Below, piece by piece: positions 1 to 6,812 of a stretch of 20,349 nt of DNA. Source of the stretch: an uncultured Bacilli bacterium (GTDB lineage Bacteria > Bacillota_I > Bacilli_A > RF39 > UBA660); NCBI GenBank assembly GCA_949746915.1, contig CATKEA010000114.1, positions 1 through 20,349 on the forward strand. Direction: 5' to 3'. Made by a program: the position numbers and the translations under genes. How positions within the stretch are numbered: the stretch's first letter is position 1; every line of letters starts with the position of its first letter. The notes beneath the pieces are model-generated. The model worked only from the letters and a program-made list of their open reading frames with translations. It was not told where the DNA came from and made no database searches.

Positions 1-185
1 ATTATTAAGTCTAAAATAATGACATCATAATCATTTTTTCTTTCTCTGATTATCTTTATTCCCTCTTCGCCATCATATGCTTCTAAAGATAATTCAATGC
101 TGGTGTTATTACTGCTAAAGTACTCCTTAACCATAGTAATTAATTCTTTACTATCATCAATCATAAGTACACGTATATTTTTCAT
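1..185 (-). CDS. Response regulator receiver domain, Spo0A-like (partial, 3' end outside window)
   Basis: This is the first 61 codons of a response regulator that runs off the left edge. It starts at the ATG at 185, behind a good AAGGAGA ribosome binding site. The N-terminus shows the receiver-domain pattern: a hydrophobic strand ending in the acidic pair D10-D11 (VLMIDD), an AYDGEEG segment near residues 36-42, and DVIILDL at 54-60 with the likely phosphoacceptor Asp59. The ELITMVKEY and YDGEEG segments and the ILDL(I) end resemble the Spo0A receiver more than OmpR-type regulators, and the upstream DNA carries a perfect 0A-box (TGTCGAA). The DNA-binding domain that would settle the identity is not in the window, so another single-domain or CheY-like regulator cannot be excluded. 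It is transcribed in the same direction as the pgk-tpiA operon but separated from it by a terminator. Confidence 0.7.
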   Translation of the reverse strand, partial: MKNIRVLMIDDSKELITMVKEYFSSNNTSIELSLEAYDGEEGIKIIRERKNDYDVIILDLI

Positions 186-231
186 CTTCTCTCCTTTTCG
201 TACTTCTAACAACTATTACCACGCAAGTATA

Positions 232-237
232 ATTATA
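232..237 (-). promoter_or_regulatory. Probable -10 box of the response regulator promoter
   Basis: A perfect TATAAT on the minus strand lies 47 bases upstream of the start codon at 185. The -35 position (about 255-260) has no good match to TTGACA, as is common for promoters that depend on an activator. The array of Spo0A-like boxes lies just upstream of that position. Confidence 0.45.
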
Positions 238-270
238 CAACAAATACTTCCAAATTGATACAGCATATAT

Positions 271-317
271 TGACAAGTATTGTCAAATGTTGTCGAATTA
301 TGTTAAATATTGACACT
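271..317. promoter_or_regulatory. Five tandem 0A-box-like 7-mers at 10-base pitch
   Basis: Head-to-tail boxes start at 271 (TGACAAG), 281 (TGTCAAA), 291 (TGTCGAA), 301 (TGTTAAA) and 311 (TGACACT), exactly 10 bases apart. The box at 291 is a perfect Spo0A consensus; the one at 281 has one mismatch and the one at 301 has two. The outer two are weak (three and four mismatches). The array lies about 45-95 bases upstream of the inferred transcription start of the response regulator, so autoregulation is the natural reading. Spo0A is known to bind tandem head-to-tail boxes about one helical turn apart. Regulation is inferred; the repeat itself is seen. Confidence 0.5.
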
Positions 318-331
318 TTTTTACTTAAAAT

Positions 332-357
332 AAAAACACTATCATTTGATAGTATTT
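332..357 (-). terminator. Rho-independent terminator of the pgk-tpiA operon
   Basis: On the minus strand an inverted repeat ACTATCA/TGATAGT (338-344 with 347-353), extended by A-T pairs, is followed by a T-rich run. It lies 25 bases past the stop codon of the small membrane protein and would end the operon before the response regulator. Confidence 0.65.
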
Positions 358-381
358 AAATATATTTATCTAATATGTTTT

Positions 382-555
382 CTAATCATTATTTAAAGCT
401 TGAATTCCATAGCATACTATTCCAAATAGTATAGCTATCATAAATATCCAAAAAATTGGATTATCGAAGTTTTTATCAACAATATTTTTTAATTTATCAA
501 ATGCTTCTCTTATCCAGATAGAGGCATCATCGAAAATATTTAAATGCATAGCCAT
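382..555 (-). CDS. 57-residue single-helix membrane protein, translationally coupled to tpiA
   Basis: The ATG at 555 overlaps the tpiA stop in TAATG, with a GAGGT ribosome binding site placed inside the last tpiA codons. The frame runs 57 codons to TAG at 382-384. Residues 1-33 are amphipathic and charged (IREAFDKLK and IVDKNFDNP stretches). Residues 34-52 form one hydrophobic helix (from IFWIFMIAI to CYGI), and the protein ends in a short polar tail ALNND. The hallmarks of a real gene are the RBS, the coupled start, the orderly topology and the terminator placed directly after it. No family is recognised. It could be a membrane-bound partner of the glycolipid enzymes encoded upstream, but only position supports that. 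Confidence 0.6.
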   Translation of the reverse strand: MAMHLNIFDDASIWIREAFDKLKNIVDKNFDNPIFWIFMIAILFGIVCYGIQALNND

Positions 556-1271
556 TACCTCACTTTATTAATAATATCAGACATTTTCTTAGGATTAAGA
601 GATGAACCTCCTATTAAATATCCATCAATATTTCTTATTTTTTCTAGTTCAACTATATTATCTGGACTTACACTACCACCATATAGTACTTTTATATCAA
701 CATCATATTTATCATATATTAAGTTTTTTATATATTCGGTTATTTCATAAATTTCATCATTAGTTGGAATAACACCTGTTCCAATTGCCCAAATAGGTTC
801 ATAAGCAATTATTACTTTTCCTAGTTGATTAGCTGATATATTCTTTAAAATTTCCAAATTTTCTTTTAATACTTTTTTGGTTTTTCCCTTGTCTTTTTCC
901 TCTTGATTTTCTCCAATACATAGAATAACATGCATTCCAGTTTTTAAGACATGTTCTATTTTCTTTTGAATGTCACTATTATTTTCTTTTAAAATAGTTC
1001 TTCTTTCTGAATGACCAACAATAACATAGGAAACATGTAAAAAACTTAATTGTTTAGCTGATATCTCACCTGTTAGAGCTCCATTATCTAATATGCCAAC
1101 ATTTTGGCTACCTAGGTAATAGTTATTGCTATTTAACTCAACTAAATAAGGATAAGATGGGCAAATAACAAGTTTTATTTTACTAGTATTTATTTCCTCT
1201 ATTTTATGTTTGTAATCAAGCACTTCTGGCAATGTTAAATTCATTTTATGATTAGCTACTATTAATTTCAT
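555..1271 (-). CDS. tpiA: Triosephosphate isomerase
   Basis: Interconverts dihydroxyacetone phosphate and glyceraldehyde 3-phosphate in the cytosol. The 238-residue TIM barrel is slightly shorter than the usual 250 or so. The catalytic lysine Lys9 lies in NHKMN (most homologues have NWKMN), the electrophile His87 in VGHSERR, and the catalytic base Glu158 in AYEPIWAIGTG, which also includes the flexible loop 6. The phosphate-binding YGGS is at 197-200, followed by DGYLIGGSSL near the C-terminus. The start codon overlaps the stop of the upstream glycosyltransferase by four bases (ATGA), so translation is probably coupled. In many Bacillota tpiA follows pgk directly; here three other genes lie between them. 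All active-site residues are present and the enzyme should be functional. Confidence 0.97.
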   Translation of the reverse strand: MKLIVANHKMNLTLPEVLDYKHKIEEINTSKIKLVICPSYPYLVELNSNNYYLGSQNVGILDNGALTGEISAKQLSFLHVSYVIVGHSERRTILKENNSDIQKKIEHVLKTGMHVILCIGENQEEKDKGKTKKVLKENLEILKNISANQLGKVIIAYEPIWAIGTGVIPTNDEIYEITEYIKNLIYDKYDVDIKVLYGGSVSPDNIVELEKIRNIDGYLIGGSSLNPKKMSDIINKVR

Positions 1272-2500
1272 TCTTTATCTCCTTTAGTAACTTTACCTGC
1301 TATTTTACCAAAAAGTCCTAATTGGTTTTCTTTATGACTAATAGCATAATTATAGACATTTAAAATAGCTTCAGCAAAAGTTGCAGATGAATAAGCTTCT
1401 GAATTAATACGTGCTTGTTTTGAAACTTTCTTTAATAGCTCTCGATCATTATAATAGGTCAATATGGCTTCTTTACATTCTTCTTTAGTAGTGAAAATAC
1501 GGCCATTTAATCCATCTATAACAGTGTTTATAAAACTTTCATCTTTTATACATATTGGTGGTACTCCAGATGCCATTGCTTCAATTACGGTTAATCCTTG
1601 TGTTTCTGTTATCGATGCTGTTAAAAAAACATTAGCAAGATGATAATAATATGGTATTTCATCCCAAGGTACTTTACCTGTTAAAATTACAAAATCTTCC
1701 ATGTTATTTTCTTTTATAAGATTAGCATATTTATCAAAGTCAGGACCATCACCAACTATTACGAATTTAATGTCTTTATATTCTTTCATTAGGTCTTTGT
1801 GAACATCTAAGAGATAGGTTACATTCTTTTCTTCAGCTAATCTTCCAACAAATACGGTTACAAAATCATCTTTATCTATTTTTAAACTTTTCTTTAATGA
1901 TAGTAATTTATCATTATCAATGTTTTCATCATAAAATCTATCTATTTCAATACCAGTTGGAACAATATGAATATTTTTATCTATTTTATATTTTTTTATA
2001 AATAAGTCATAGGTTTTTTTTGTTGGTACAATTAATTCACTTGCTGTTTTATCACAATAGAATAGTGTTAGGTATTCAACAATCTTTTTACTTGATTTAT
2101 CAAAGTATCCCTTAGTAATATAATGGATATAATCTTCATACATTGTATGGTATGTGTGAACTAACGGAATATTTAATTGCTTTGCTATAAGTCTTGCAAA
2201 TGTTCCAATACCAAACTCAGTATTAGAATGAATTATATCTAAATTCCAACCCTTAACAGTATTGATGGCCTTTAATGGGTAAATCCCTGTTAAACGATAA
2301 TCATATATTCCGATTGGAACACCAGGGATTCTTATAACATGTTCTTCTTCATTATATACATATTTCATATTTTCTGGATTAACTGTAACAACATATACTT
2401 CATGTCCCTTTTTTTCTAAAGCTTTTTTTAACATGGATACACTAGTTGAAACACCATTTATGAATGGTGGATATGTATCTGTAAATAATCCAATTCTCAT
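1268..2500 (-). CDS. GT4-family glycosyltransferase, probably a diacylglycerol glucosyltransferase
   Basis: A 410-residue retaining glycosyltransferase with two Rossmann domains (GT-B fold). The N-terminal domain opens with MRIGLFTDTYPP and the loop GVSTS (16-20). The C-terminal nucleotide-sugar domain has VGRLAEEKN (218-226), VGDGP (249-253) and the EX7E motif Glu299/Glu307 in ETQGLTVIEAMASG. Overall it resembles the 1,2-diacylglycerol 3-glucosyltransferases of Acholeplasma and lactic acid bacteria, which make the monoglucosyl lipid of the membrane and the lipoteichoic acid anchor. The acceptor cannot be proven from sequence; other GT4 mannosyl- or glucosyltransferases look alike. It overlaps the YbhN-type gene before it and tpiA after it by four bases each. 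A YbhN-family partner beside a lipid glycosyltransferase supports a membrane-lipid role. Confidence 0.85.
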   Translation of the reverse strand: MRIGLFTDTYPPFINGVSTSVSMLKKALEKKGHEVYVVTVNPENMKYVYNEEEHVIRIPGVPIGIYDYRLTGIYPLKAINTVKGWNLDIIHSNTEFGIGTFARLIAKQLNIPLVHTYHTMYEDYIHYITKGYFDKSSKKIVEYLTLFYCDKTASELIVPTKKTYDLFIKKYKIDKNIHIVPTGIEIDRFYDENIDNDKLLSLKKSLKIDKDDFVTVFVGRLAEEKNVTYLLDVHKDLMKEYKDIKFVIVGDGPDFDKYANLIKENNMEDFVILTGKVPWDEIPYYYHLANVFLTASITETQGLTVIEAMASGVPPICIKDESFINTVIDGLNGRIFTTKEECKEAILTYYNDRELLKKVSKQARINSEAYSSATFAEAILNVYNYAISHKENQLGLFGKIAGKVTKGDKE

Positions 2501-3522
2501 AGTTTACTCTCCCCTTTACGTAGGTGTGTACTAAAAATGATTCCACCTATAACCATTGGTAAATAATATGTTACAAAGCGCCATATTAGTAATGATGCTG
2601 TAAGTAGAGTTCCTGATATAAAATTGCCAAAAAATCTCATATATCCATACTCAATTCCACCGCTAGCACCCGGAATCGGTACAAAAGAACCAATTATTAA
2701 AATGTATGCGCTAGATACAATAGTTGTCATTGGATTAATATTTGCTATATTAGTAGAATTGGTCAATGCCCAAATGATAAATAATGGTGTTATATAGTTA
2801 GCTGTAAGTGATACTAAGTTATATAAATATCCTTTGAAACATAACATTTTATTGTTTATTAAATAAGTCGCACCTTCATGAAAATCATTGCACTTTTCTT
2901 CCCATTTTTCTTCTTGTTTTTTTCGATCTTTAACAATATGTAATTTTTCTAATAATAAAATTCCCTTATTAACACAAAACTTGTTAAATTTATTGCTAAA
3001 ACTGATAACTGCTAATAAGATAACTATGGCTGTGTTTATTGTAAATCCTAAAAGAATTAATCTTCTTAAAACAGGAACTTTACTAAATAAATGAAACTTA
3101 TAATTTAAGCCAATTGCAATTATACCATAAGTTACTAAGGCCATTTGATATAAAATAAAATTTTGAATAATCATATTAGTGGCTTTTGTAACTCTAATAC
3201 CTTCCTTTTTTAACATGTATACTTGTAATGGTTGTCCTCCTGTTGAAAACGGAGTTATTCCATTAAAAAACTTAGTTACTATCATCAGCTTTAAAACACT
3301 AGAAAAACGATAATTTGATTTATAACTTTTTACAATCTGATAAAAAGATAAGGCTTGGAAAGTTATAGTTAATGTTTCCATCAATATAGCTGCCAAAATC
3401 CATATTAAGTTAGCTTTTATTAGGAGCTCTACAACATTAGAAAAATCATCTTTTAAAATTAGAAATAATACAACTGCTGTAATTATTCCTAATATTATTC
3501 CATCTTTTTTTAAATCTTTCAT
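2497..3522 (-). CDS. YbhN/UPF0104-family integral membrane protein (lysylphosphatidylglycerol synthase TM-region family)
   Basis: A 341-residue polytopic membrane protein with about seven or eight hydrophobic helices. It shows the two family hallmarks: TGGQPLQ at 94-100 followed by the VYMLKKEG segment, and VPIPGASGGIEYG at 281-293. This is the flippase-like transmembrane domain of MprF, found alone as YbhN/AglD-type proteins. There is no C-terminal lysyl-transferase domain, so it is not a full MprF. Family members are linked to lipid or lipid-linked sugar translocation. The four-base overlap with the GT4 gene suggests the two act on the same lipid. A charged cytosolic loop at about 197-215 (KDRKKQEEKWEEK) separates the two halves. 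Substrate and direction of transport are unknown. Confidence 0.85.
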   Translation of the reverse strand: MKDLKKDGIILGIITAVVLFLILKDDFSNVVELLIKANLIWILAAILMETLTITFQALSFYQIVKSYKSNYRFSSVLKLMIVTKFFNGITPFSTGGQPLQVYMLKKEGIRVTKATNMIIQNFILYQMALVTYGIIAIGLNYKFHLFSKVPVLRRLILLGFTINTAIVILLAVISFSNKFNKFCVNKGILLLEKLHIVKDRKKQEEKWEEKCNDFHEGATYLINNKMLCFKGYLYNLVSLTANYITPLFIIWALTNSTNIANINPMTTIVSSAYILIIGSFVPIPGASGGIEYGYMRFFGNFISGTLLTASLLIWRFVTYYLPMVIGGIIFSTHLRKGESKL

Positions 3523-3530
3523 ATGCCCTC

Positions 3531-4007
3531 CTATTTTTTAAAGCTTTCTTCTCTTACAAGCTCTGTATGTTCAGTATTTTTATCTATTATTTCATAGTTA
3601 TTATTAATTGCAAATTTTATTAATTGATTATCTTTATTTTTAATTGTAATACTAATAAAGCTAGCTTCTAATTCATCAATAGCATAAGCTGTTGATAATG
3701 ATAATAAAGTTTGATTTGACATATTTTTATCTGATAAAGTAGAAAAACTTAAAGAATATTTTTTCTCATCTTTATATCCCTCGATAAAGGAAGCTCCTGT
3801 TATATCATTATCTTCTATCAAAAAAAAGGTTTCGTTATAATAATTGTCTTCCATTTTAGCTTTTTGATACTCTGCTTCATTATATGATATTCTAATATTT
3901 TGATAATAATTTATAAGATTTTGATTATTAGTTCTACTGGCATAATCTGCAATTTTTTTAAAAAGTTCATCATCAAATGGATTAGCTTTATATAGTGATG
4001 TAATCAT
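3531..4007 (-). CDS. Hypothetical protein with weak GNAT acetyltransferase-like pattern
   Basis: A 158-residue soluble protein between pgk and the YbhN-type gene. It starts two bases after the pgk stop, with its RBS (AGAGGG) inside the last pgk codons. The layout suggests a GNAT fold: strands around FFLIEDNDITGASFIEG (61-77), a helix carrying LLSLSTAYAIDEL, then the late-GNAT pattern of an Asn followed by LIKFAINNNYEII near 128-140. The acetyl-CoA pyrophosphate loop (Q/RxxGxG/A) is not recognisable, so it may be a diverged or non-catalytic member. No specific function can be assigned. Eight bases separate it from the next gene, so it is clearly part of the operon. Confidence 0.7.
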   Translation of the reverse strand: MITSLYKANPFDDELFKKIADYASRTNNQNLINYYQNIRISYNEAEYQKAKMEDNYYNETFFLIEDNDITGASFIEGYKDEKKYSLSFSTLSDKNMSNQTLLSLSTAYAIDELEASFISITIKNKDNQLIKFAINNNYEIIDKNTEHTELVREESFKK

Positions 4008-4009
4008 TA

Positions 4010-5194
4010 TTAATCCCTCTTTGAAATTATATCTAAACCTGGTAAAGTTTTTCCTTCTAAATATTCAAGTGTTGCTCCTCCTCCAGTTGAAGCATGAGAA
4101 ACTTTTTCTTTATATCCTGCTTCACTAGCTGCTGCTACAATGTCTCCCCCACCTAAAACAGTATGAGCATTTGATGATGATATTATTTCTAATATTTTTG
4201 ATGTTCCTGTACGATATTTTGGCATTTCATATACCCCCAAAGGACCATTCCATACAATAGTTTTGGCTGATTGTAATATATGTTTCCATTTTTCGATTGT
4301 ATCTGGTCCAATATCCATTCCTATTTCTTCATTAGAAATTTCTGATATGTCTGCTATATGACTAAATGATGAATCATTAAATTCTTCAGCAACATGAATA
4401 TCTACTGGTAAAACAATTTTGGAAGCTGATTTAGCTAAAATTTCTTTACAAAATTCAAGATTATCCTCATCTATTAAACTCTTTCCAACGTTTATTCCTT
4501 GGGCTTTAAGAAATGTAAAAACCATTCCTCCACCAATTAAAATATTATCAGCTTTATTAACAAGATTTTCTATGACTCCTATTTTATCAGATACTTTAGC
4601 TCCTCCTAATATTACAACATATGGTCTTTCTGGTTCATCTAATTTTCCTAAATTTAGTAATTCTTTTTCAACTAAAAGTCCAACACCATTTTCTAAATTA
4701 CTAGCAAGACCAACATTAGAAGCGTGAGCACGATGTATTGTTCCAAAAGCATCATTTATAAATACATCGCCAAGACTAGCCCAGTATTTAGCAAGAGCTT
4801 CATTATTTGAGCTTTCTTTTTTATCTTCTAAATCTTCATATCTTGTATTTTGAACTAAAAGAACATCACCTGATTGCATATTTTTAACAGCTTCTTCAAG
4901 TGCCTTTCCACGAGTCTTATTTATGAAAATAACTTCTTTATCTAACAATTCACTAAGTCTTATAGCAACTGGAGATAAATCATTCTTTGATAAATCGTTT
5001 GCTTCTTTTACACGCCCTAAGTGAGAAAATAAAATTACTTTAGCATTCTGGCTTATTGCATAATTAATCGTTGGTAAGCTTTCAACTATACGATTATCAT
5101 CGATTATTTTTCCATCTTTTATTGGCACATTAAAGTCACACCTAATAAGTACTTTTTTATTTTTTATATTTAAATCCTTAATAGTTTTCTTCAT
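4010..5194 (-). CDS. pgk: Phosphoglycerate kinase
   Basis: Transfers phosphate from 1,3-bisphosphoglycerate to ADP, the first ATP-yielding step of glycolysis. The 394-residue length is normal. The substrate-side signature RCDFNVP is at 18-24, SHLGR at 57-61, the hinge and nucleotide-side GGAKVSDK at 197-204, NGPLGVYE at 316-323 and GGGD at 348-351. The ATG at 5194 follows a strong AAGGAGA site. It is the first gene of a six-gene minus-strand operon that ends with tpiA and a small membrane protein, driven by an extended -10 promoter 43 bases upstream. gap lies about 500 bases upstream but is separated by its own terminator and by an XRE regulator gene, so the glycolytic genes are clustered but in two transcription units. 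Confidence 0.98.
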   Translation of the reverse strand: MKKTIKDLNIKNKKVLIRCDFNVPIKDGKIIDDNRIVESLPTINYAISQNAKVILFSHLGRVKEANDLSKNDLSPVAIRLSELLDKEVIFINKTRGKALEEAVKNMQSGDVLLVQNTRYEDLEDKKESSNNEALAKYWASLGDVFINDAFGTIHRAHASNVGLASNLENGVGLLVEKELLNLGKLDEPERPYVVILGGAKVSDKIGVIENLVNKADNILIGGGMVFTFLKAQGINVGKSLIDEDNLEFCKEILAKSASKIVLPVDIHVAEEFNDSSFSHIADISEISNEEIGMDIGPDTIEKWKHILQSAKTIVWNGPLGVYEMPKYRTGTSKILEIISSSNAHTVLGGGDIVAAASEAGYKEKVSHASTGGGATLEYLEGKTLPGLDIISKRD

Positions 5195-5236
5195 GTATAT
5201 CTTTCTCCTTTATATCATCATTAAGTACTAAATAGT

Positions 5237-5245
5237 ATTATATCA
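5237..5245 (-). promoter_or_regulatory. Extended -10 promoter of the pgk operon
   Basis: The minus strand reads TGATATAAT, an extended -10 (TGn plus perfect TATAAT), giving a transcript start near 5230 and a 5' leader of about 36 bases. The -35 position is only a T-run, consistent with an extended -10 promoter. The T-rich tract just upstream (5255-5290) includes a weak AAGACA/TGTCTT inverted repeat that may also end the XRE gene transcript. Confidence 0.55.
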
Positions 5246-5303
5246 ATTTTTAAGACAAAAAAAAACTTATTTTAATAAATATGTCTTTTTTGTAATACGA
5301 TAT

Positions 5304-5591
5304 TTAGTTTTTAACTAATATTTCTTCTGTTGGTTCTTCTTCATTTTCCAATTTTTCTACTCTTAATGTATATCCCATTGGGACTAATACTTTTAAAATG
5401 GTTGCTAAAGAAGGAGAATGTGTATTTTTTTCCATTCTAGCTATTGCAGATTGGTATAATCCACTTGCTTTAGCTAAGTTTTTTTGTGAGACCCCAGACT
5501 CTTCTCTGATTCTAATAGTATCATGAATTATCTCTGTTTCTAAATCTCTTAACATATCATCATCTTGGATATAATCCTTTAAACTTAACAT
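5304..5591 (-). CDS. XRE-family helix-turn-helix regulator, HigA antitoxin-like
   Basis: A 95-residue DNA-binding protein. Residues 34-56 form the helix-turn-helix (VSQKNLAKASG, then YQSAIARMEKN), followed by SPSLATILKVLVPMGYTLRVEKL. That C-terminal strand pattern is typical of HigA-type antitoxins and related XRE regulators. An amphipathic N-terminal segment (DYIQDDDMLRDLETE) resembles antitoxins whose toxin is encoded just upstream. No RelE/HigB-like gene lies next to it: gap and its terminator are upstream, the pgk promoter is downstream. It is therefore an orphan antitoxin or a stand-alone regulator. The short leader holds a split repeat CCTA-N4-TAGG at about 5603-5614, a possible autoregulatory operator, but this is weak. 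Confidence 0.85.
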   Translation of the reverse strand: MLSLKDYIQDDDMLRDLETEIIHDTIRIREESGVSQKNLAKASGLYQSAIARMEKNTHSPSLATILKVLVPMGYTLRVEKLENEEEPTEEILVKN

Positions 5592-5641
5592 TTCCCCATC
5601 ACCTACGTATAGGGTATCACAGAATACTCAAAAATGGAAGT

Positions 5642-5679
5642 AAAAAAGCTTCAAATTCGTTATATTTTGAAGCTTTTTT
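5642..5679 (-). terminator. Rho-independent terminator of gap
   Basis: A perfect 14-base inverted repeat (5642-5655 with 5666-5679, core AAGCTTCAAA/TTTGAAGCTT) with a 10-base loop and T-runs on both sides. It begins 23 bases past the gap stop codon. The symmetry lets it work in both directions, but both flanking genes are on the minus strand. Confidence 0.85.
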
Positions 5680-5701
5680 GATGTTTTTTTTATATTTTTA
5701 T

Positions 5702-6706
5702 CTATTTCGACATTAAATATTTGGCAGTTCTTACCATTTGAGTAGAATATCCCATCTCATTGTCATACCATGCAACAATTTTAACTAGTTGTTTTCCTTC
5801 TACTTCTAGGATATTAGTGCATAGTCCATCTACTAATGCACCACAGTGTGAACCAATTATATCACTAGATACAACTGGATCCATTGTAAATTTTAAAGTT
5901 TCATTAACATTTTGTTTAAATGCATTATTTATTTCCTCAACTGTGACATTTTTACCTAGTTCTAAAGTTAAGTCGATAACTGATCCTGTTGGAACTGGCA
6001 CACGCATAGCACTACCATCTAATTTTCCAGCTAAATTAGGAAGAACTTTTCCAATGGCGCTTGCTGCTCCAGTTGATGCTGGAATAATGTTTGCTGCAGC
6101 TGCTCTACCACGTCTAGCTTTAATACCTTTTTTATGAGGCACATCAAGTGTTGCTTGATCGTTAGTATATGCATGTACTGTTGTCATATATCCTTTGATA
6201 ACTTGAAAATTATCGTCAATAACTTTTAATACTGGAGCTAAACAATTTGTAGTACAGCTAGCAGCTGAAATAATTTCTTCACTACCATCTAAGGTATCAT
6301 GGTTTACATTATAAACAATAGTTTTTAACTCCCCTTTTGCTGGAGCTGAAATAATAACTTTTTTGGCACCAGCTTTAATATGAGACATTGCTTTTTCTTT
6401 ATCTGTAAAAGCTCCTGTACATTCAAGAACAACATCTACTCCAAGGTTACCCCATGGTAAAACAGATGGATCTTTTTCTGCATAAACTTTTATTTTTCTA
6501 TCACCGACAATGATTGAATCTTCAGTATTTGAAATTTCATCTTCACGATAATTTCGATGATTAGTATCATATTTTAATAAATATGCTAATTGCTCTGCAT
6601 CAGTTAAATCATTGATAGCAACTACTTCATACCCTGGATCTTCTTCCATTTGACGGAAAACTAAACGACCTATTCTTCCAAAACCATTAATTGCAACTTT
6701 AATCAT
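5702..6706 (-). CDS. gap: Glyceraldehyde-3-phosphate dehydrogenase (NAD-dependent type)
   Basis: Oxidises glyceraldehyde 3-phosphate to 1,3-bisphosphoglycerate, which Pgk uses next. At 334 residues it is full length. The Rossmann loop INGFGRIGR is at 6-14, and Asp33 in INDL indicates NAD rather than NADP preference. The catalytic Cys151 is in SAASCTTNC, the partner is His178 in TTVHAY, and the C-terminal WYDNEMGYS is intact. The start at 6706 follows an AAAGGAGAGA site. A TATAAT at 6737-6742 on the minus strand could be its -10 box, but no convincing -35 is visible. A strong terminator follows, so gap is probably transcribed alone. Confidence 0.98.
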   Translation of the reverse strand: MIKVAINGFGRIGRLVFRQMEEDPGYEVVAINDLTDAEQLAYLLKYDTNHRNYREDEISNTEDSIIVGDRKIKVYAEKDPSVLPWGNLGVDVVLECTGAFTDKEKAMSHIKAGAKKVIISAPAKGELKTIVYNVNHDTLDGSEEIISAASCTTNCLAPVLKVIDDNFQVIKGYMTTVHAYTNDQATLDVPHKKGIKARRGRAAAANIIPASTGAASAIGKVLPNLAGKLDGSAMRVPVPTGSVIDLTLELGKNVTVEEINNAFKQNVNETLKFTMDPVVSSDIIGSHCGALVDGLCTNILEVEGKQLVKIVAWYDNEMGYSTQMVRTAKYLMSK

Positions 6707-6812
6707 TCTATCTCTCCTTTATTTTAATACATCTTAATTATATAATATCTAATTTTTATTTGTATATACCTTGGACATAATATTACGTTAACTTGTGTAA
6801 AATTAACAGAAA

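Noticed and set aside
271..320. A CRISPR-like or satellite repeat
   Set aside because: The unit is only 10 bases and diverged, with no spacers; placement upstream of a response regulator fits binding sites better.
5702..6137. An alternative protein on the plus strand within gap
   Set aside because: The minus-strand GAPDH is full length with all catalytic residues; the opposite frame is a by-product of its codon use.
6707..6812. A riboswitch or attenuator in the gap leader
   Set aside because: Only short weak inverted repeats (GTTAA/TTAAC) are visible, with no T-run before the start codon.
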